From NCBI RefSeq assembly GCF_004009905.1, contig NZ_ML136886.1, forward strand, positions 1 through 49,953: a stretch of DNA of 49,953 nt. The letters are read 5' to 3'. Position 1 is the first letter of the stretch, and every line of letters starts with the position of its first letter. This document shows positions 24,547 to 33,393 of the stretch, piece after piece. The stretch comes from Lactobacillus xujianguonis (GTDB lineage Bacteria; Bacillota; Bacilli; Lactobacillales; Lactobacillaceae). The position numbers were made by a program, and so were the translations under genes. The notes under the pieces were generated by a model, which was given only the letters and a program-made list of their open reading frames with translations, searched no databases and had not been told where the DNA came from.

Positions 24547-25014
24547 TTAAAATTTGAATCCTTTTTGAAAAATCGGTTGCTGGCGTAAATCATAGATAGA
24601 ACCAACCAGTGGCGTAATGGCAAATGGACGCAAGATACTTCTACGCTCAGAATGATTAGCAGAAATTTGCTGCATTTCTGGTCGAGCTGCAAAAATCTGG
24701 TCCAAATATTTTTCATCGACTTCTTCAGCAATCCCATCCAAAGTAAAACCAACACTGTCTAAAGTTTCGTTACCCTTCAGCGCAGTAATTGAAATCCGTG
24801 GATGGTTCTTCAAGCGGTTGTAAAAAGCCTTTTGATAAGTAGTTGAAAAGATCAACCGATCATCATCTCTAACTTCAATATCAGCCACGTTAGTATGTGG
24901 ATCACCATTTTGGTCCACTGTACCAAAGACTACTGATTGAAAACTATCAACAATCAATTGCAAAAGCTCATCATTAGTTAGCGAATTATCTAATTGTGGT
25001 ACTTCTTTACGCAT
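24547..25014 (-). CDS. PPOX-class flavin-binding protein
   Basis: The 155-residue protein has the split-barrel fold of the pyridoxamine 5'-phosphate oxidase-like family, which binds FMN or F420: VVFGTVDQNGDPHTNVADI, DDRLIFSTTYQKAFYNRLKNHPRI and the C-terminal GSIYDLRQQPIF. Members act as flavin reductases or sensors. It lies 13 bases after the broken PAS gene and probably shares its transcript. AGAAAG is the only ribosome binding site. Confidence 0.78.
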   Translation of the reverse strand: MRKEVPQLDNSLTNDELLQLIVDSFQSVVFGTVDQNGDPHTNVADIEVRDDDRLIFSTTYQKAFYNRLKNHPRISITALKGNETLDSVGFTLDGIAEEVDEKYLDQIFAARPEMQQISANHSERRSILRPFAITPLVGSIYDLRQQPIFQKGFKF

Positions 25015-25026
25015 TTATTCTTCTTT

Positions 25027-25749
25027 CTAGGCTTGGGATGCACCAGTATTAGCATCCGTCTCGCCGGATAATCTTTTTTCTCGAGCAATATCACCAGGGC
25101 TGGCTACAAAATCAGGCCGCTCTTTTTCTTCAGCGGGAACCGTCTTCAAACCATTTGTCTTAAGGTAATAATCAACCATTGGCTTTAAATCAACTACCCA
25201 TTCGGCAATCCCACGGAAGTTGCCATCTTCATCTTCAATCCGCTTATATCTTTCATATTGAGAAATTGGTGCACCATGCTGCTTAGCAACAGGAACCCAT
25301 AATTCATCTCGGTCGGCTTCCTTATTTCTTAAACCGTATCAAACTTGTTTAGCATATTTGATTACATTACCAATATGAGGATGGACGGCATCCATTGTAT
25401 CGCCAACTTGTTCAGGTCGTCTCTTAGCAAGCATGCGGTAATTAGGATCTTGATTACGGTTATACCAAAGCAATTGATGATTATCATCGCAATAAGTTAA
25501 TTCACCAACGATATTTCTTAAGAGCCAATTAATTTGATTAACGGTTAAAAGACCGCAATCCAGTTCAACATAATCATCGCCTTTAGCTGCGTTGGTTTTA
25601 GCAGCTGCTTTCTTTAACCACTCGGGATCATGGGGATCAAGCCCCTCAACTGTATACTTACCTTTTCCCTTAGCTTCAAAATCTTCCCGATCAACCTTCT
25701 TTTGATCTAAAGCTCCTAACCATCTTAAACCATCGAGTTTATCTGTCAT
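25027..25749 (-). pseudogene. PAS domain (DUF438-type) protein, interrupted by an in-frame TGA
   Basis: The frame is open from ATG 25749 to a TGA at 25339-25341, then continues in the same frame for 103 codons to TAG at 25027-25029, giving about 240 codons in all. Translated through the stop it reads KQV-stop-YGLRNKEADRDELW, and the continuation GNFRGIAEWVVDLKPM is the conserved end of these PAS proteins. The TGA most simply replaces a TGG tryptophan codon. The N-terminal part (VGELTYCDDNHQLLWYNRN, AVHPHIGNV) is related to the PAS protein at 11047-11472. The next gene, a flavin-binding protein, follows by 12 bases. Sequencing error cannot be excluded. Confidence 0.75.
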
Positions 25750-25930
25750 TTGTCTTGCCTCTCGTATTTTTTCAATTCTTAAATATATGATTATTTTACT
25801 ACTTGTTGTTTTAAAATCAACACATTTATTTCATAAACAATAATTTTTATGCTTTAGATTTAAGTTTTACCAGTATTATTATTTTTGATTTCTTGCATAT
25901 TTAAAATTAACAGGCTAGAATAGAATCATT

Positions 25931-26359
25931 ATGAAATATTCCTACAAACTAAGTGACGCCATCCACTTATTAAGTTACTTAAAAGTTTATCAAGATGGCG
26001 ATCTATCAAGTAAAGCAATCGCTGCTAGTATTGAATCTAACCCGAGTGTGGTTAGACAATTAATGTCAGATTTGAGAAAAGCTGGGCTAATTGATACACG
26101 TAAAGGCGCAGCAGCACCGAGCTTAGCTAAAGATCCTAAAGATATTTCTCTACTTGAGATATATCAAGCTATCAATATGGATCACAATTTATTACACGTC
26201 GATCCTAAAACTGAACCTAAATGTATCGTCGGTGGCAATATTCAAAATACGCTAAACAATTTTTATAATGAAATTGAACTAGCAGCCTTTACTAAAATGA
26301 GTCAGATTAGTCTACAAGATGTCATTAGTGATATTCTCAAAAGAAATCAGAGCAAGTAA
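25931..26359 (+). CDS. Rrf2 family transcriptional regulator
   Basis: The 142-residue protein has the Rrf2 winged helix (KLSDAIHLLSYL and SSKAIAASIESNPSVVRQLMSDLRKAGLIDT) and a C-terminal dimer helix. Only one cysteine (EPKCIVGG) is present, so an iron-sulfur cluster of the IscR/NsrR kind is unlikely; a single-cysteine or ligand-sensing member is more probable. It is divergent from the PAS/flavin-binding operon and convergent with the TSUP permease gene. Its target is probably one of these. The ribosome binding site is weak. Confidence 0.82.
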   Translation: MKYSYKLSDAIHLLSYLKVYQDGDLSSKAIAASIESNPSVVRQLMSDLRKAGLIDTRKGAAAPSLAKDPKDISLLEIYQAINMDHNLLHVDPKTEPKCIVGGNIQNTLNNFYNEIELAAFTKMSQISLQDVISDILKRNQSK

Positions 26360-26406
26360 AAAGCCCCTTGTCTATGTGTACAAACATAGAGATGGGACTT
26401 TTTTGC
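26358..26406. terminator. Bidirectional terminator between the Rrf2 and TSUP genes
   Basis: An imperfect long inverted repeat (AAAAAGCCCC / GGGACTTTTTT outer arms, CTATGT/ACATAG inner) lies between the convergent genes. Confidence 0.65.
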
Positions 26407-26414
26407 TTTATCAA

Positions 26415-27187
26415 TTATAAGAATCTCATTCCCATCATCAAAATACCCAATAGGATAAAGATGACAGCAACAATCTTACTTAATTTTGCTTCACTAACTT
26501 TATTAGCAAATCTGGCCCCAATTACTCCTGCAATCAAAGCACCAATTGTAATTAGAATACCTAACTGCCAATCAACATTGCCAACTCTAGCATAGCCCAT
26601 TAAAGATGAAAGAGCAGTAATTGCCATAATAACAGTGGAAGTACAACAGCTTGATGCATTGGGTAATGTAGAATAAAGATAATTGCAAGTAAAATCATTA
26701 CACCACCACCGGCACCAACAAGTCCAGAAATCATACCGATTACTAACCCAATTGCTAGTAATAAAGCAGTTTGTAGAATTCTATTATTAATATGCAAACC
26801 CTTATTAGTATCAAATTGCTTGTTTTTGCGGCTGAAAGTCATAATTCCTGAAATTATCAATACAATTGCGAAAATGATGTTTAATTTTTCATCAGAAATG
26901 ATCCTAACCCATTTACTACCAAATTGTGCACCAATGATCGAACCAACGGTAATCCATAAGCTAGCCTTCAAACGCACATTACCATGGTAAAAGTAAGAAA
27001 TTGCAACGACGATACTTGTAATTACATCTACAAATAGACTTGTTCCAATTGCAATATGTGAATTAACACTAAAAAGTAGTGTTAATGCTGGAACTACAAC
27101 AGTGACTCCACTTGCTCCGATTAAGGACGTGACGATACCTGTAATTAGTCCTATCAATATTGTTCCAATAATCATCCAAACTGTCAT
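26415..27187 (-). pseudogene. TauE/TSUP-type sulfite/anion permease, one-base frameshift
   Basis: Two overlapping frames on the minus strand together make a 257-residue, about eight-span TSUP permease. The first (from ATG 27187) reads through HYPMHQAV, then runs into VLPLLLWQ and a stop. Restoring one base near 26644 gives AVGTSTVIMAITALSSL, the expected second-half signature of the family, and the frame stays open to 26415. The lost base is one G of a GG pair (GTTGGTACT to GTTGTACT). Such permeases move sulfite, sulfonates or other anions. It is a pseudogene or a sequencing error. Confidence 0.78.
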
Positions 27188-27330
27188 TAGGATCAGGCCT
27201 TTCTATCATACACATTAGATAATGTTGTACACTATGTAGTGTATTTAGATGATATCATACGGCAAAGTGACTTAAAAAGTACATCTTATTCAAATTTGTA
27301 CAATTAACTACATCTACTTAAAAAGTGTAT

Positions 27331-27375
27331 AAAAAATACCGTTGTATTCGACATGAATAATGCAACGGTGTTTTT
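27331..27375 (-). terminator. Terminator of the first alpha/beta hydrolase gene
   Basis: ATACCGTTG and CAACGGTGT form the stem on the minus strand around a loop that includes TATTC/GAATA, with T runs downstream. Confidence 0.7.
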
Positions 27376-27405
27376 GTTAGGCAATAGATTTTTATAGATA
27401 TAAAT

Positions 27406-28407
27406 TTAAAGATTTTCCTTAAAGAATTTGTCAAACTTATCAAATGGAATCTTGTCCATTTGGTCGTACAAGTCAACGTGAGTTGCGTTTGGCACAATCA
27501 CTAATTCTTTAGGATCCTTCATACGGTTGTAGGCTTCTTCAGCCATGTAGCGTGAATGAGCTTTTTCACCTGTCACGATCAACTTAGGTTGCTTGATCGT
27601 TTTGATTCTTCGTTGTAATGGGAAGTTGTAGTAACCCCATGGAGTGAGGGCATCCCAAGCACCATTAGAGTTAACTGAACGTGGGTGGAAGGCACGACCA
27701 ACGTAGTAATCAAAGAATTGCTTAGTTACAGGATCAGCATCAGCTGGCAACTTATCTGGGAACATCTTACTCCAGTAAATTGGCTTGTTGTTTTCATCAA
27801 AGGCCAATTCGTGAGGACCACCAACATGACCTTCATCAACTTCTTGCCAACGCATCTTAGCTAAGTAATCTTTTTCAAGTTCACGTTGTTCTTCTGTCTT
27901 AGAATTGTTAAGACCCTTCCACATTGAATCAGACATGTCGTACATGACGCTAGTGGCAACAGCTTTAATACGAACATCGATTGAAGCTGCAGTTAACACA
28001 TGTGAGCCTAAACCACAAATACCGATCGCACCGATTCGTTCACGATCAACGAATTTTTGCTTACCTAAGAAGTCAACGGCTGCTGAGTAATCTTCAACGA
28101 AGATGTCAGGTGAAGCCATATTGCGAACACGACCGGAACTTTCACCGGTAGTTGATTGGTCAAACGCAACCGTCACGAAACCGCGTTCTGCTAAAGTTTG
28201 AGCGTAAAGACCACTAGATTGTTCTTTAACAGCACCAAATGGTCCTGAAATTGCAATGGCAGCATACTTCTTACCTTCTTCAAAATCTTTAGGCAAGTAT
28301 AAGTGAGCAGCTAAGATAAAACCATAACGGTTTTCAAAACGGACATTTTGAACTTCAATTTCTGGATTAATTTTGAAAACTCTTGTGTCGTTAGCTAATT
28401 TAGTCAT
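27406..28407 (-). CDS. Alpha/beta hydrolase, YcjY-like
   Basis: The 333-residue protein has an alpha/beta hydrolase fold with an N-terminal beta-rich cap (EVQNVRFENRYGFILAAHLYLPKD). The elbow IGAIGICGLGSHVLTAA has a cysteine in place of serine, as in some dienelactone-hydrolase-like and YcjY proteins. The acid and histidine are likely in LIVTGEKAHSRYMAEEAY and VPNATHVDLYDQMD. The substrate is unknown. Its gene has AAAGGA before the ATG. A close but frameshifted relative lies directly upstream at 28655-29631. Confidence 0.82.
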   Translation of the reverse strand: MTKLANDTRVFKINPEIEVQNVRFENRYGFILAAHLYLPKDFEEGKKYAAIAISGPFGAVKEQSSGLYAQTLAERGFVTVAFDQSTTGESSGRVRNMASPDIFVEDYSAAVDFLGKQKFVDRERIGAIGICGLGSHVLTAASIDVRIKAVATSVMYDMSDSMWKGLNNSKTEEQRELEKDYLAKMRWQEVDEGHVGGPHELAFDENNKPIYWSKMFPDKLPADADPVTKQFFDYYVGRAFHPRSVNSNGAWDALTPWGYYNFPLQRRIKTIKQPKLIVTGEKAHSRYMAEEAYNRMKDPKELVIVPNATHVDLYDQMDKIPFDKFDKFFKENL

Positions 28408-28520
28408 GAAATCTTCTTCCTTTCAGATATTTCAATTGTTGATTTTAGTATACTTGCCTTTAAGTTATATGTGAAATATTTGATATATATAAAGAAGTAT
28501 AGGTAATATCTATAGACGCT

Positions 28521-28575
28521 AAAAAATAAAGCACCGCCGCATTCGACGAGAAATGAATGCAACAGTGCTTTTTTG
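28521..28575 (-). terminator. Terminator of the second hydrolase gene
   Basis: AGCACCGCCGCATTC and GAATGCAACAGTGCT pair imperfectly around a 10-base loop with a T run on the minus strand. The terminator of the neighbouring paralogue is built alike. Confidence 0.6.
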
Positions 28576-28654
28576 TTGGATAATGGATCTACATATGTTT
28601 TTGGATAAAAATTTAACTATAGGATTTGTATGTATTTTTAGGAAAAATAATTTT

Positions 28655-29631
28655 TTATTGTAAGTATTGCTTAAAGAAGCTATCGATCTTTTCGAATGGA
28701 ATGTAATCGTGATCGCCACCATCGTACAAATCAGTATGGGTAGCATTAGGCAAAATTACTAATTCCTTATTATCACCTTTTAACTTCTTGAAAGTATCTT
28801 CACCCATGTAACGAGAGTGGGCCTTTTCACCGTGAACAACTAAAACAGCGTTCTTCAAATCTTCTGGGTGAACTAAAATCTTGGTGTTCATCCAGCCAGT
28901 AGTACTTTGTAATACCCAGCCTTCATTTGAGTTAACTGAGCGCTTGTGGTAGCCACGCTTAGTCTTGTAGTAAGCACTGTATTGCTTAATAAAGTCAGGT
29001 TGATCATCAGGAGCTGGATAATCAAAGTTACCACCAGCCTTAGCAAACTTGCCAGTACCATATTCCTTAGTTCTTTGTTCAGCAATCTGCTTCTTATTTT
29101 GATAGCGATCTTCTGCAGTGCCTTTATCGAAGTAATCCCAGGCACCGACACGAGCCATATCATACATGGTAATAGCAGCAGTTGCTTTGATTCGAGGATC
29201 CTTAGCTGCAGCATTTAAGGAAATGCCACCCCAGCCGCAGATACCGATAAACCCAACTCGTTCAGGATCAACATTATCAAGATTGGTAAGTAGTCGACAG
29301 CAGCTTGGAAATCTTCAGTATTGATATCAAGTGAGAAGACATCACGTACATCGCCACCGCTTTCACCGGTGAATGATGGATCAAAAGCAATCGTCAAGTA
29401 ACCCTTTTCGGTCATGGTTTGAGCATAAAGACCACTTGATTGTTCCTTAACAGCACCAAATGGTCCCGAAACTGCTAAAGCTGGTAATTTACCATCATAA
29501 TTCTTAGGCGTATATTGGTCAGCTGCCAATGTAATACCGAAGTAATTTGTAAAAGTTACCTTTTTGTGATCAACCTTATCACTCTTTGGAAATACCTTAT
29601 CCCATTCTTGAGTTAAATGTAATTCTTGCAT
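28655..29631 (-). pseudogene. Alpha/beta hydrolase paralogue, one-base frameshift
   Basis: This relative of the gene at 27406-28407 is split. From ATG 29631 it reads normally to VDYL, then out of frame (PILIMLILNELG) to a stop. One added base at about 29288, in a GGTAA run, would restore DNVDPERVGFIGICGWGGISLN, which contains the family's cysteine elbow, and the frame then continues to 28655. The full protein would be about 325 residues. The C-terminal half retains VVHGEKAHSRYMGEDTF and LPNATHTDLYDGGD. It has a good GGAG site before ATG 29631. Confidence 0.8.
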
Positions 29632-29793
29632 TAATCAATCTCCTTCTTTCTTAATTGTTAAATTAAGTATACTGGGGATTACTATCCATGTTATATATTT
29701 ATTATATATCGATTTTGATAACTTATAGTTATAGTTAAATGCAATAAAAAACAAATCCACCTGAATTTGTTTCTAAACTATCCTGCAATAGAA

Positions 29794-30183
29794 TTATTGC
29801 CGATAATTGTACAGTTCATGATACTTAAACTTCTTCAGTGCAGAATCGCTTAGTCCACCCCAACCTTCTCCTTCTTTTTTGGAAGCATAATAAAAAATTT
29901 CTGGTCGTTTTGCTTTTACATCATTAGTTGAGATTCCATATTCTAATTGATAAGGTTTACCATCGATTTTAATATCAATCAGCGCCTCCCAAAAATTGTC
30001 TTTCATATTCCAGCTAACAGATAGTTTACGCACATCTTGATCAGGAACACCTTGCATTCTGGCATATTCTTGAATCGCACCATTCGCATATGCTTTTTGA
30101 TTATTAACGCGAATCCGCCAAAATAGAAAAATGGCAAATAACAAAACTAAAACTATAACAAGAATTTGTTTGAATTTAGACAC
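29794..30183 (-). CDS. Membrane-anchored protein, unknown (perhaps DUF3139)
   Basis: A 129-residue protein with one N-terminal membrane span (QILVIVLVLLFAIFLFW) and an extracellular domain of about 100 residues (YARMQGVPDQDVRKLSVSWN, IDIKIDGKPYQLEYGIS). It may belong to the DUF3139 group but this is not certain. GTG 30183 is chosen because AAAGGA lies seven bases upstream, although a GTG at 30204 is also possible; that one would overlap the preceding 40-residue gene. Confidence 0.55.
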   Translation of the reverse strand: MSKFKQILVIVLVLLFAIFLFWRIRVNNQKAYANGAIQEYARMQGVPDQDVRKLSVSWNMKDNFWEALIDIKIDGKPYQLEYGISTNDVKAKRPEIFYYASKKEGEGWGGLSDSALKKFKYHELYNYRQ

Positions 30184-30200
30184 TATTTCTTCCTTTAACC

Positions 30201-30323
30201 TCACTCATAATCATCAGGATCAATATCCGGCTTAGGTAAATTTGGATCTTCTTTAATGACAACACCTTGAATACGATTCCCGTAAGTCCACTCCTTAGTT
30301 AGATGAACTTTATTTGGATACAT
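30201..30323 (-). CDS. Small soluble protein, unknown
   Basis: A 40-residue reading frame with ATG at 30323, preceded by a GGAG site seven to eight bases away, starts MYPNKVHLTKEW and ends in an acidic tail (PDIDPDDYE). It is 17 bases upstream of the membrane-anchored gene start at 30183 and probably translated with it. The function is not known. Confidence 0.5.
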   Translation of the reverse strand: MYPNKVHLTKEWTYGNRIQGVVIKEDPNLPKPDIDPDDYE

Positions 30324-30418
30324 AGGAGTTCTCCGCTCTTTTCACTTTTTCTACGCCTCTTCGTGACTTTTTTGCTTAACACTTAAAATAACATATAATA
30401 TTTCACGAGGTGAAAAAT

Positions 30419-30964
30419 ATGACTAAAGCATTATTGATAATTGACTACACCAACGATTTCGTAGCCGATGATGGCTCATTAACTTGCGGCAAGCCAGCCC
30501 AAGATATTGAAGACTACTTGTTTTCACTTGCTAACAAGTTTTATGAGGACGGCGACTACGTAATTTTCCCAACCGACGGTCACACTGGTGACAAGTTCAG
30601 TCCTGAGTACAAACTATTTCCACCACACAACATCATTGGCACTCCAGGTCAAGAATTGTACGGCAAACTCAAAACTTGGTACCAAGAACACAAGGATAGC
30701 GACCGCGTTTGCCAATTTAACAAGAATCGTTATTCTTCTTTCCAAAATACCAACTTGGATAATTACCTGCGCGAGCGCAAGATTGACGACCTCTGGTTAA
30801 CTGGCGTCTGCACCGATATTTGTGTTCTGCATACCGCGATTGCAGCCTATAACTTGAATTATCAAATCACCATCCCTACCAAGGGTGTCGCTACCTTTAC
30901 CAAATACGGCAACGAATGGGCTTTTGATCATTTCAAGAACACCTTGGGTGCAACGTTGATTTAA
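30419..30964 (+). CDS. Isochorismatase/nicotinamidase-type cysteine hydrolase
   Basis: The 181-residue protein has the Asp-Lys-Cys triad of the cysteine hydrolase superfamily: LLIIDYTNDF at the N terminus, the Lys in CQFNKNRYSSF, and the nucleophile in WLTGVCTDICVLHTA. The close neighbours are nicotinamidase-like enzymes, which deamidate nicotinamide or related amides. ATG 30419 has GAGG eight bases upstream. A 61-residue gene follows after 15 bases. Confidence 0.88.
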   Translation: MTKALLIIDYTNDFVADDGSLTCGKPAQDIEDYLFSLANKFYEDGDYVIFPTDGHTGDKFSPEYKLFPPHNIIGTPGQELYGKLKTWYQEHKDSDRVCQFNKNRYSSFQNTNLDNYLRERKIDDLWLTGVCTDICVLHTAIAAYNLNYQITIPTKGVATFTKYGNEWAFDHFKNTLGATLI

Positions 30965-30979
30965 AGTTGAGGAATCATC

Positions 30980-31165
30980 ATGACAAGAAAAAGCACCGGA
31001 TCACAAGATCAAATAATTTCTGACAAGAACGTTATTAACTTTTCAAATCTCACTCAATACCAATTTGATGATGAAATTATCAAAGGTTTTTCTGACTTCG
31101 ATAATGGCAACACCTTTACTTCTGAACAAGTTAAAGCTGAATTGATCAAATGTCGAAGAAATTAA
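30980..31165 (+). CDS. Small protein, unknown
   Basis: The 61-residue product has no membrane span. Its C-terminal end (GNTFTSEQVKAELIK) is faintly like the end of ParD/RelB-type antitoxins, but no toxin is adjacent. GAGGA lies before ATG 30980. It is 15 bases after the hydrolase gene and probably co-transcribed. Confidence 0.45.
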   Translation: MTRKSTGSQDQIISDKNVINFSNLTQYQFDDEIIKGFSDFDNGNTFTSEQVKAELIKCRRN

Positions 31166-31183
31166 CTCAATCCTTATATTTTT

Positions 31184-31231
31184 AAAAAACTCATTCTTTA
31201 TTCACCAGCATGAACAAGGAATAAGTTTTTC
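31184..31231. terminator. Terminator between two small genes
   Basis: AAAAACTCATTCTTTATTC and GAACAAGGAATAAGTTTTT pair (with G-U) between convergent genes, with T and A runs. Confidence 0.7.
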
Positions 31232-31233
31232 TT

Positions 31234-31449
31234 TTATCGCGTCAGCAAAATCACAACTGCTGCAAAGATTGCACCTACGGCTCCTGCTGATAAAATATCT
31301 AAGATCCAGCCGGTTTTCCACTCAACTGACTTGGTCAGCTTGTTGGAATCATTCAATTCAGATTCCAACTTATTGAATCTTGCTTCCATTTGCTCAAACA
31401 TCTTTTGATTACTTGCTACCAATTCTTCAGTAGTTAATTCTTTTTCCAT
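31234..31449 (-). CDS. Small membrane protein with coiled-coil
   Basis: The 71-residue protein has a charged coiled-coil-like N-terminal half (heptads of Glu/Lys and Leu/Met, about 1-40) and a single C-terminal membrane span (GAVGAIFAAVVILLTR). This layout resembles phage holin-like XhlA proteins, but no phage context is present. Function unknown. Confidence 0.5.
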   Translation of the reverse strand: MEKELTTEELVASNQKMFEQMEARFNKLESELNDSNKLTKSVEWKTGWILDILSAGAVGAIFAAVVILLTR

Positions 31450-31624
31450 TTTCTTCTCCTTCTGAGTACATTTGTTCGCATTTATTTAAAAAGTATATCA
31501 AACATTTGTTTTAATTGGCAAGAAAAATTTTAGTATAAATTCAAAAATGTTTAGTAGCTAGTATTCTTGCTTTTTTCAAGCGCTATCCTTAATCTAGATA
31601 TAACAAATGAAAGAAGGTCTCCCT

Positions 31625-31780
31625 ATGAGTAGCAAACCAACTAATAAAGAAGCTAACCTTTTACCCAAAGAAAAAAACCCGTTTAAAAATATTGAAACCT
31701 TAGAAAAATACGGCGAATTTGATGGCGATACTACTGGTTTTGTTGACGGTGGAGTCAATGACAATGAACTTCAAAAATAA
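31625..31780 (+). CDS. Small acidic protein, unknown
   Basis: A 51-residue reading frame with ATG 31625 and AGAAGG seven bases upstream. It begins MSSKPTNKEANLLPKEK, is charged throughout and lacks any hydrophobic span. It is bounded downstream by a strong terminator. Too short for family assignment. Confidence 0.45.
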   Translation: MSSKPTNKEANLLPKEKNPFKNIETLEKYGEFDGDTTGFVDGGVNDNELQK

Positions 31781-31784
31781 TTTA

Positions 31785-31828
31785 CGAAAAAAGCTTGGAT
31801 CGATTGCAAAAGATCCAAGCTTTTTCAA
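31785..31828. terminator. Bidirectional terminator between the small acidic protein and DUF915 genes
   Basis: AAAAAAGCTTGGATC and GATCCAAGCTTTTT form a 14-bp stem with a ten-base loop, between convergent genes. Confidence 0.9.
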
Positions 31829-32731
31829 TTACTTCCACAAAAAATTAACTAAAGCGCGGTTAACTTGGGCGTTATTGTGCAAACGGCTATGTTGCCCGCC
31901 TTTGCCACGAATCATTAATTCGCGATATGACTTAGCCCGACCATTAATCAAATACTTCAATGATTGTGCCGAAGCATTAGACACATCCCCATCAGAGTTA
32001 GTACCATCTTCAAGATTGCCGTAAATGTTCAAGACCTTAGTTTCCCTAGGGAAAACTTTCCGCAAAGACAGCAAGTTACGAAATTCTGGCCGCATGATAC
32101 TTGGCTTCCCCGTCTTCTTGTTAATCTTCACTTGATTTGGCTTATCATTTTCACCAACAATGCCATCATAATGACCCGCCATCGCAACTAAATGGTTGAT
32201 TTTAGGAAAAATTTTTTTGGTCGCATTCATTTTAATATAGGAAGCAACTTCCAAGTTACCCATGGAATGGGCCACAATATTAATGTGCTGATAGTGATAT
32301 TTATTTCTAACTAAATCAATGGCATTCTTCACGTAACGTGCACCAGCAGTGTCATAGGCATGGGCATATTGACCCGCATGTTGATAGCGCGTTAACTTAT
32401 GATCTGCAAAATTAACTTCAACTAGTGGATTTTTAGCATTCTTTTTAATCTTACCTATTAACTTTGCTTTGCCATTGCGCGCAACATTTACTCTAACGAT
32501 GGTATTCGTCGCACCGGCTTTTTTAATCGCTTGCGCCATCGTATCTTCTGCGTGCCAGCTACTGCCCCAACCATGGAAGAAAAATGTCGGCACAGTTGAT
32601 GCACTAACTTTTACTGGCTGAATCTCTTGAATAGCGTTTTGCTGATGATTTTGCTTAATTTTGACACCTGCAACTACAGCAATAATTGCTAACAAAATTA
32701 AGCTAATAATAGCTATCCCTTTCTTCTTCAT
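31829..32731 (-). CDS. DUF915-type alpha/beta hydrolase, membrane anchored
   Basis: The 300-residue protein is a paralogue of the gene at 12149-13021 with an N-terminal membrane span (GIAIISLILLAIIAVVAGV) instead of a lipobox. The hydrolase features are TFFFHGWGSSWHAED, the elbow VAHSMGNLEVA, DGTNSDGDVSN, and RGKGGQHSRLHNN for the catalytic His. It probably hydrolyses an ester at the cell surface. AGGAG is well placed. Its gene is 12 bases after the cyclophilin-like lipoprotein gene, so they are likely co-transcribed. Confidence 0.8.
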   Translation of the reverse strand: MKKKGIAIISLILLAIIAVVAGVKIKQNHQQNAIQEIQPVKVSASTVPTFFFHGWGSSWHAEDTMAQAIKKAGATNTIVRVNVARNGKAKLIGKIKKNAKNPLVEVNFADHKLTRYQHAGQYAHAYDTAGARYVKNAIDLVRNKYHYQHINIVAHSMGNLEVASYIKMNATKKIFPKINHLVAMAGHYDGIVGENDKPNQVKINKKTGKPSIMRPEFRNLLSLRKVFPRETKVLNIYGNLEDGTNSDGDVSNASAQSLKYLINGRAKSYRELMIRGKGGQHSRLHNNAQVNRALVNFLWK

Positions 32732-32743
32732 GAAAAATCTCCT

Positions 32744-33265
32744 CTATTTTATTTTAGTAATGGTTACCTTAGTATGATCCTTCATATTCTCAACCACATT
32801 CACATAGTTCTTGGAAGTAAATTTACCAATAATATGAATCCCTGGGAAATAATCTACATGACCATAATAGAAAATAAGCCGCTTGTCTGGTGACCAATAA
32901 CCAATGGTCCCCTTAGCGCCAGCTTCGCCGGTTGGCATCCCTTTAGTCGAAAGACTGTAGCCTAAATCAGCCATCTTTTCAGGATTACTGCCTGGAAAGC
33001 CAACAAATGTTAAAGTTTCGGGCAACTTCTTGGCAAAAGCTTTACCCGCACTAGTGTCATTCAAACTTACATTTAAAGTTTGATCATCAATCTTGATCTT
33101 AATTTTAACTGCCATTTTCTTGCTTTTTCTCCTCTTTGCTTTCTTATGCTTTTTAACGATTCTAGTTTTCGCAGCTTGATCGGTATTCGCGTTGTTTGAG
33201 CAAGCTGTACCAAGCCCTAGAACAAAGACCAAGCCTAAAATAATTAACGTTAATTTCTTTTTCAT
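32744..33265 (-). CDS. Cyclophilin-like fold lipoprotein
   Basis: The 173-residue lipoprotein has a signal peptide with lipobox (GLGTAC), a highly basic linker (KTRIVKKHKKAKRRKSKK) and a cyclophilin-like domain related to the gene at 24147: VKIKIKIDDQTLNVSLND, then KGTIGYWSPDKRLIFYYG and YFPGIHIIGKF. It is the first gene of an operon with the DUF915 hydrolase and is divergent from a LysR gene, the same arrangement as 24147/24025. Its role is unknown. Confidence 0.72.
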   Translation of the reverse strand: MKKKLTLIILGLVFVLGLGTACSNNANTDQAAKTRIVKKHKKAKRRKSKKMAVKIKIKIDDQTLNVSLNDTSAGKAFAKKLPETLTFVGFPGSNPEKMADLGYSLSTKGMPTGEAGAKGTIGYWSPDKRLIFYYGHVDYFPGIHIIGKFTSKNYVNVVENMKDHTKVTITKIK

Positions 33266-33345
33266 TTTTCTAGTCCTTTCAATTGTTGGCTTAATTATAT
33301 GGGCTGATGCAAACTATGTGAAATACTTATTAGCTAGGCAGAATG

Positions 33346-33360
33346 ATAGTTAAAAATTAT
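33346..33360. promoter_or_regulatory. LysR-type box 1 (ATAG-N7-TTAT)
   Basis: ATAGTTAAAAATTAT fits the T-N11-A LysR box. It is nearly identical in the core to box 2 at 33394-33408, and both lie in the divergent gap between the LysR gene and the cyclophilin-like lipoprotein gene. Binding is inferred. Confidence 0.5.
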
Positions 33361-33393
33361 AGTTACGCCCATAGAGAATAAATAGATTAAAAT

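Noticed and set aside
30980-31165. Antitoxin of a toxin-antitoxin pair
   Set aside because: Only the last 15 residues are faintly antitoxin-like and no toxin gene is adjacent.
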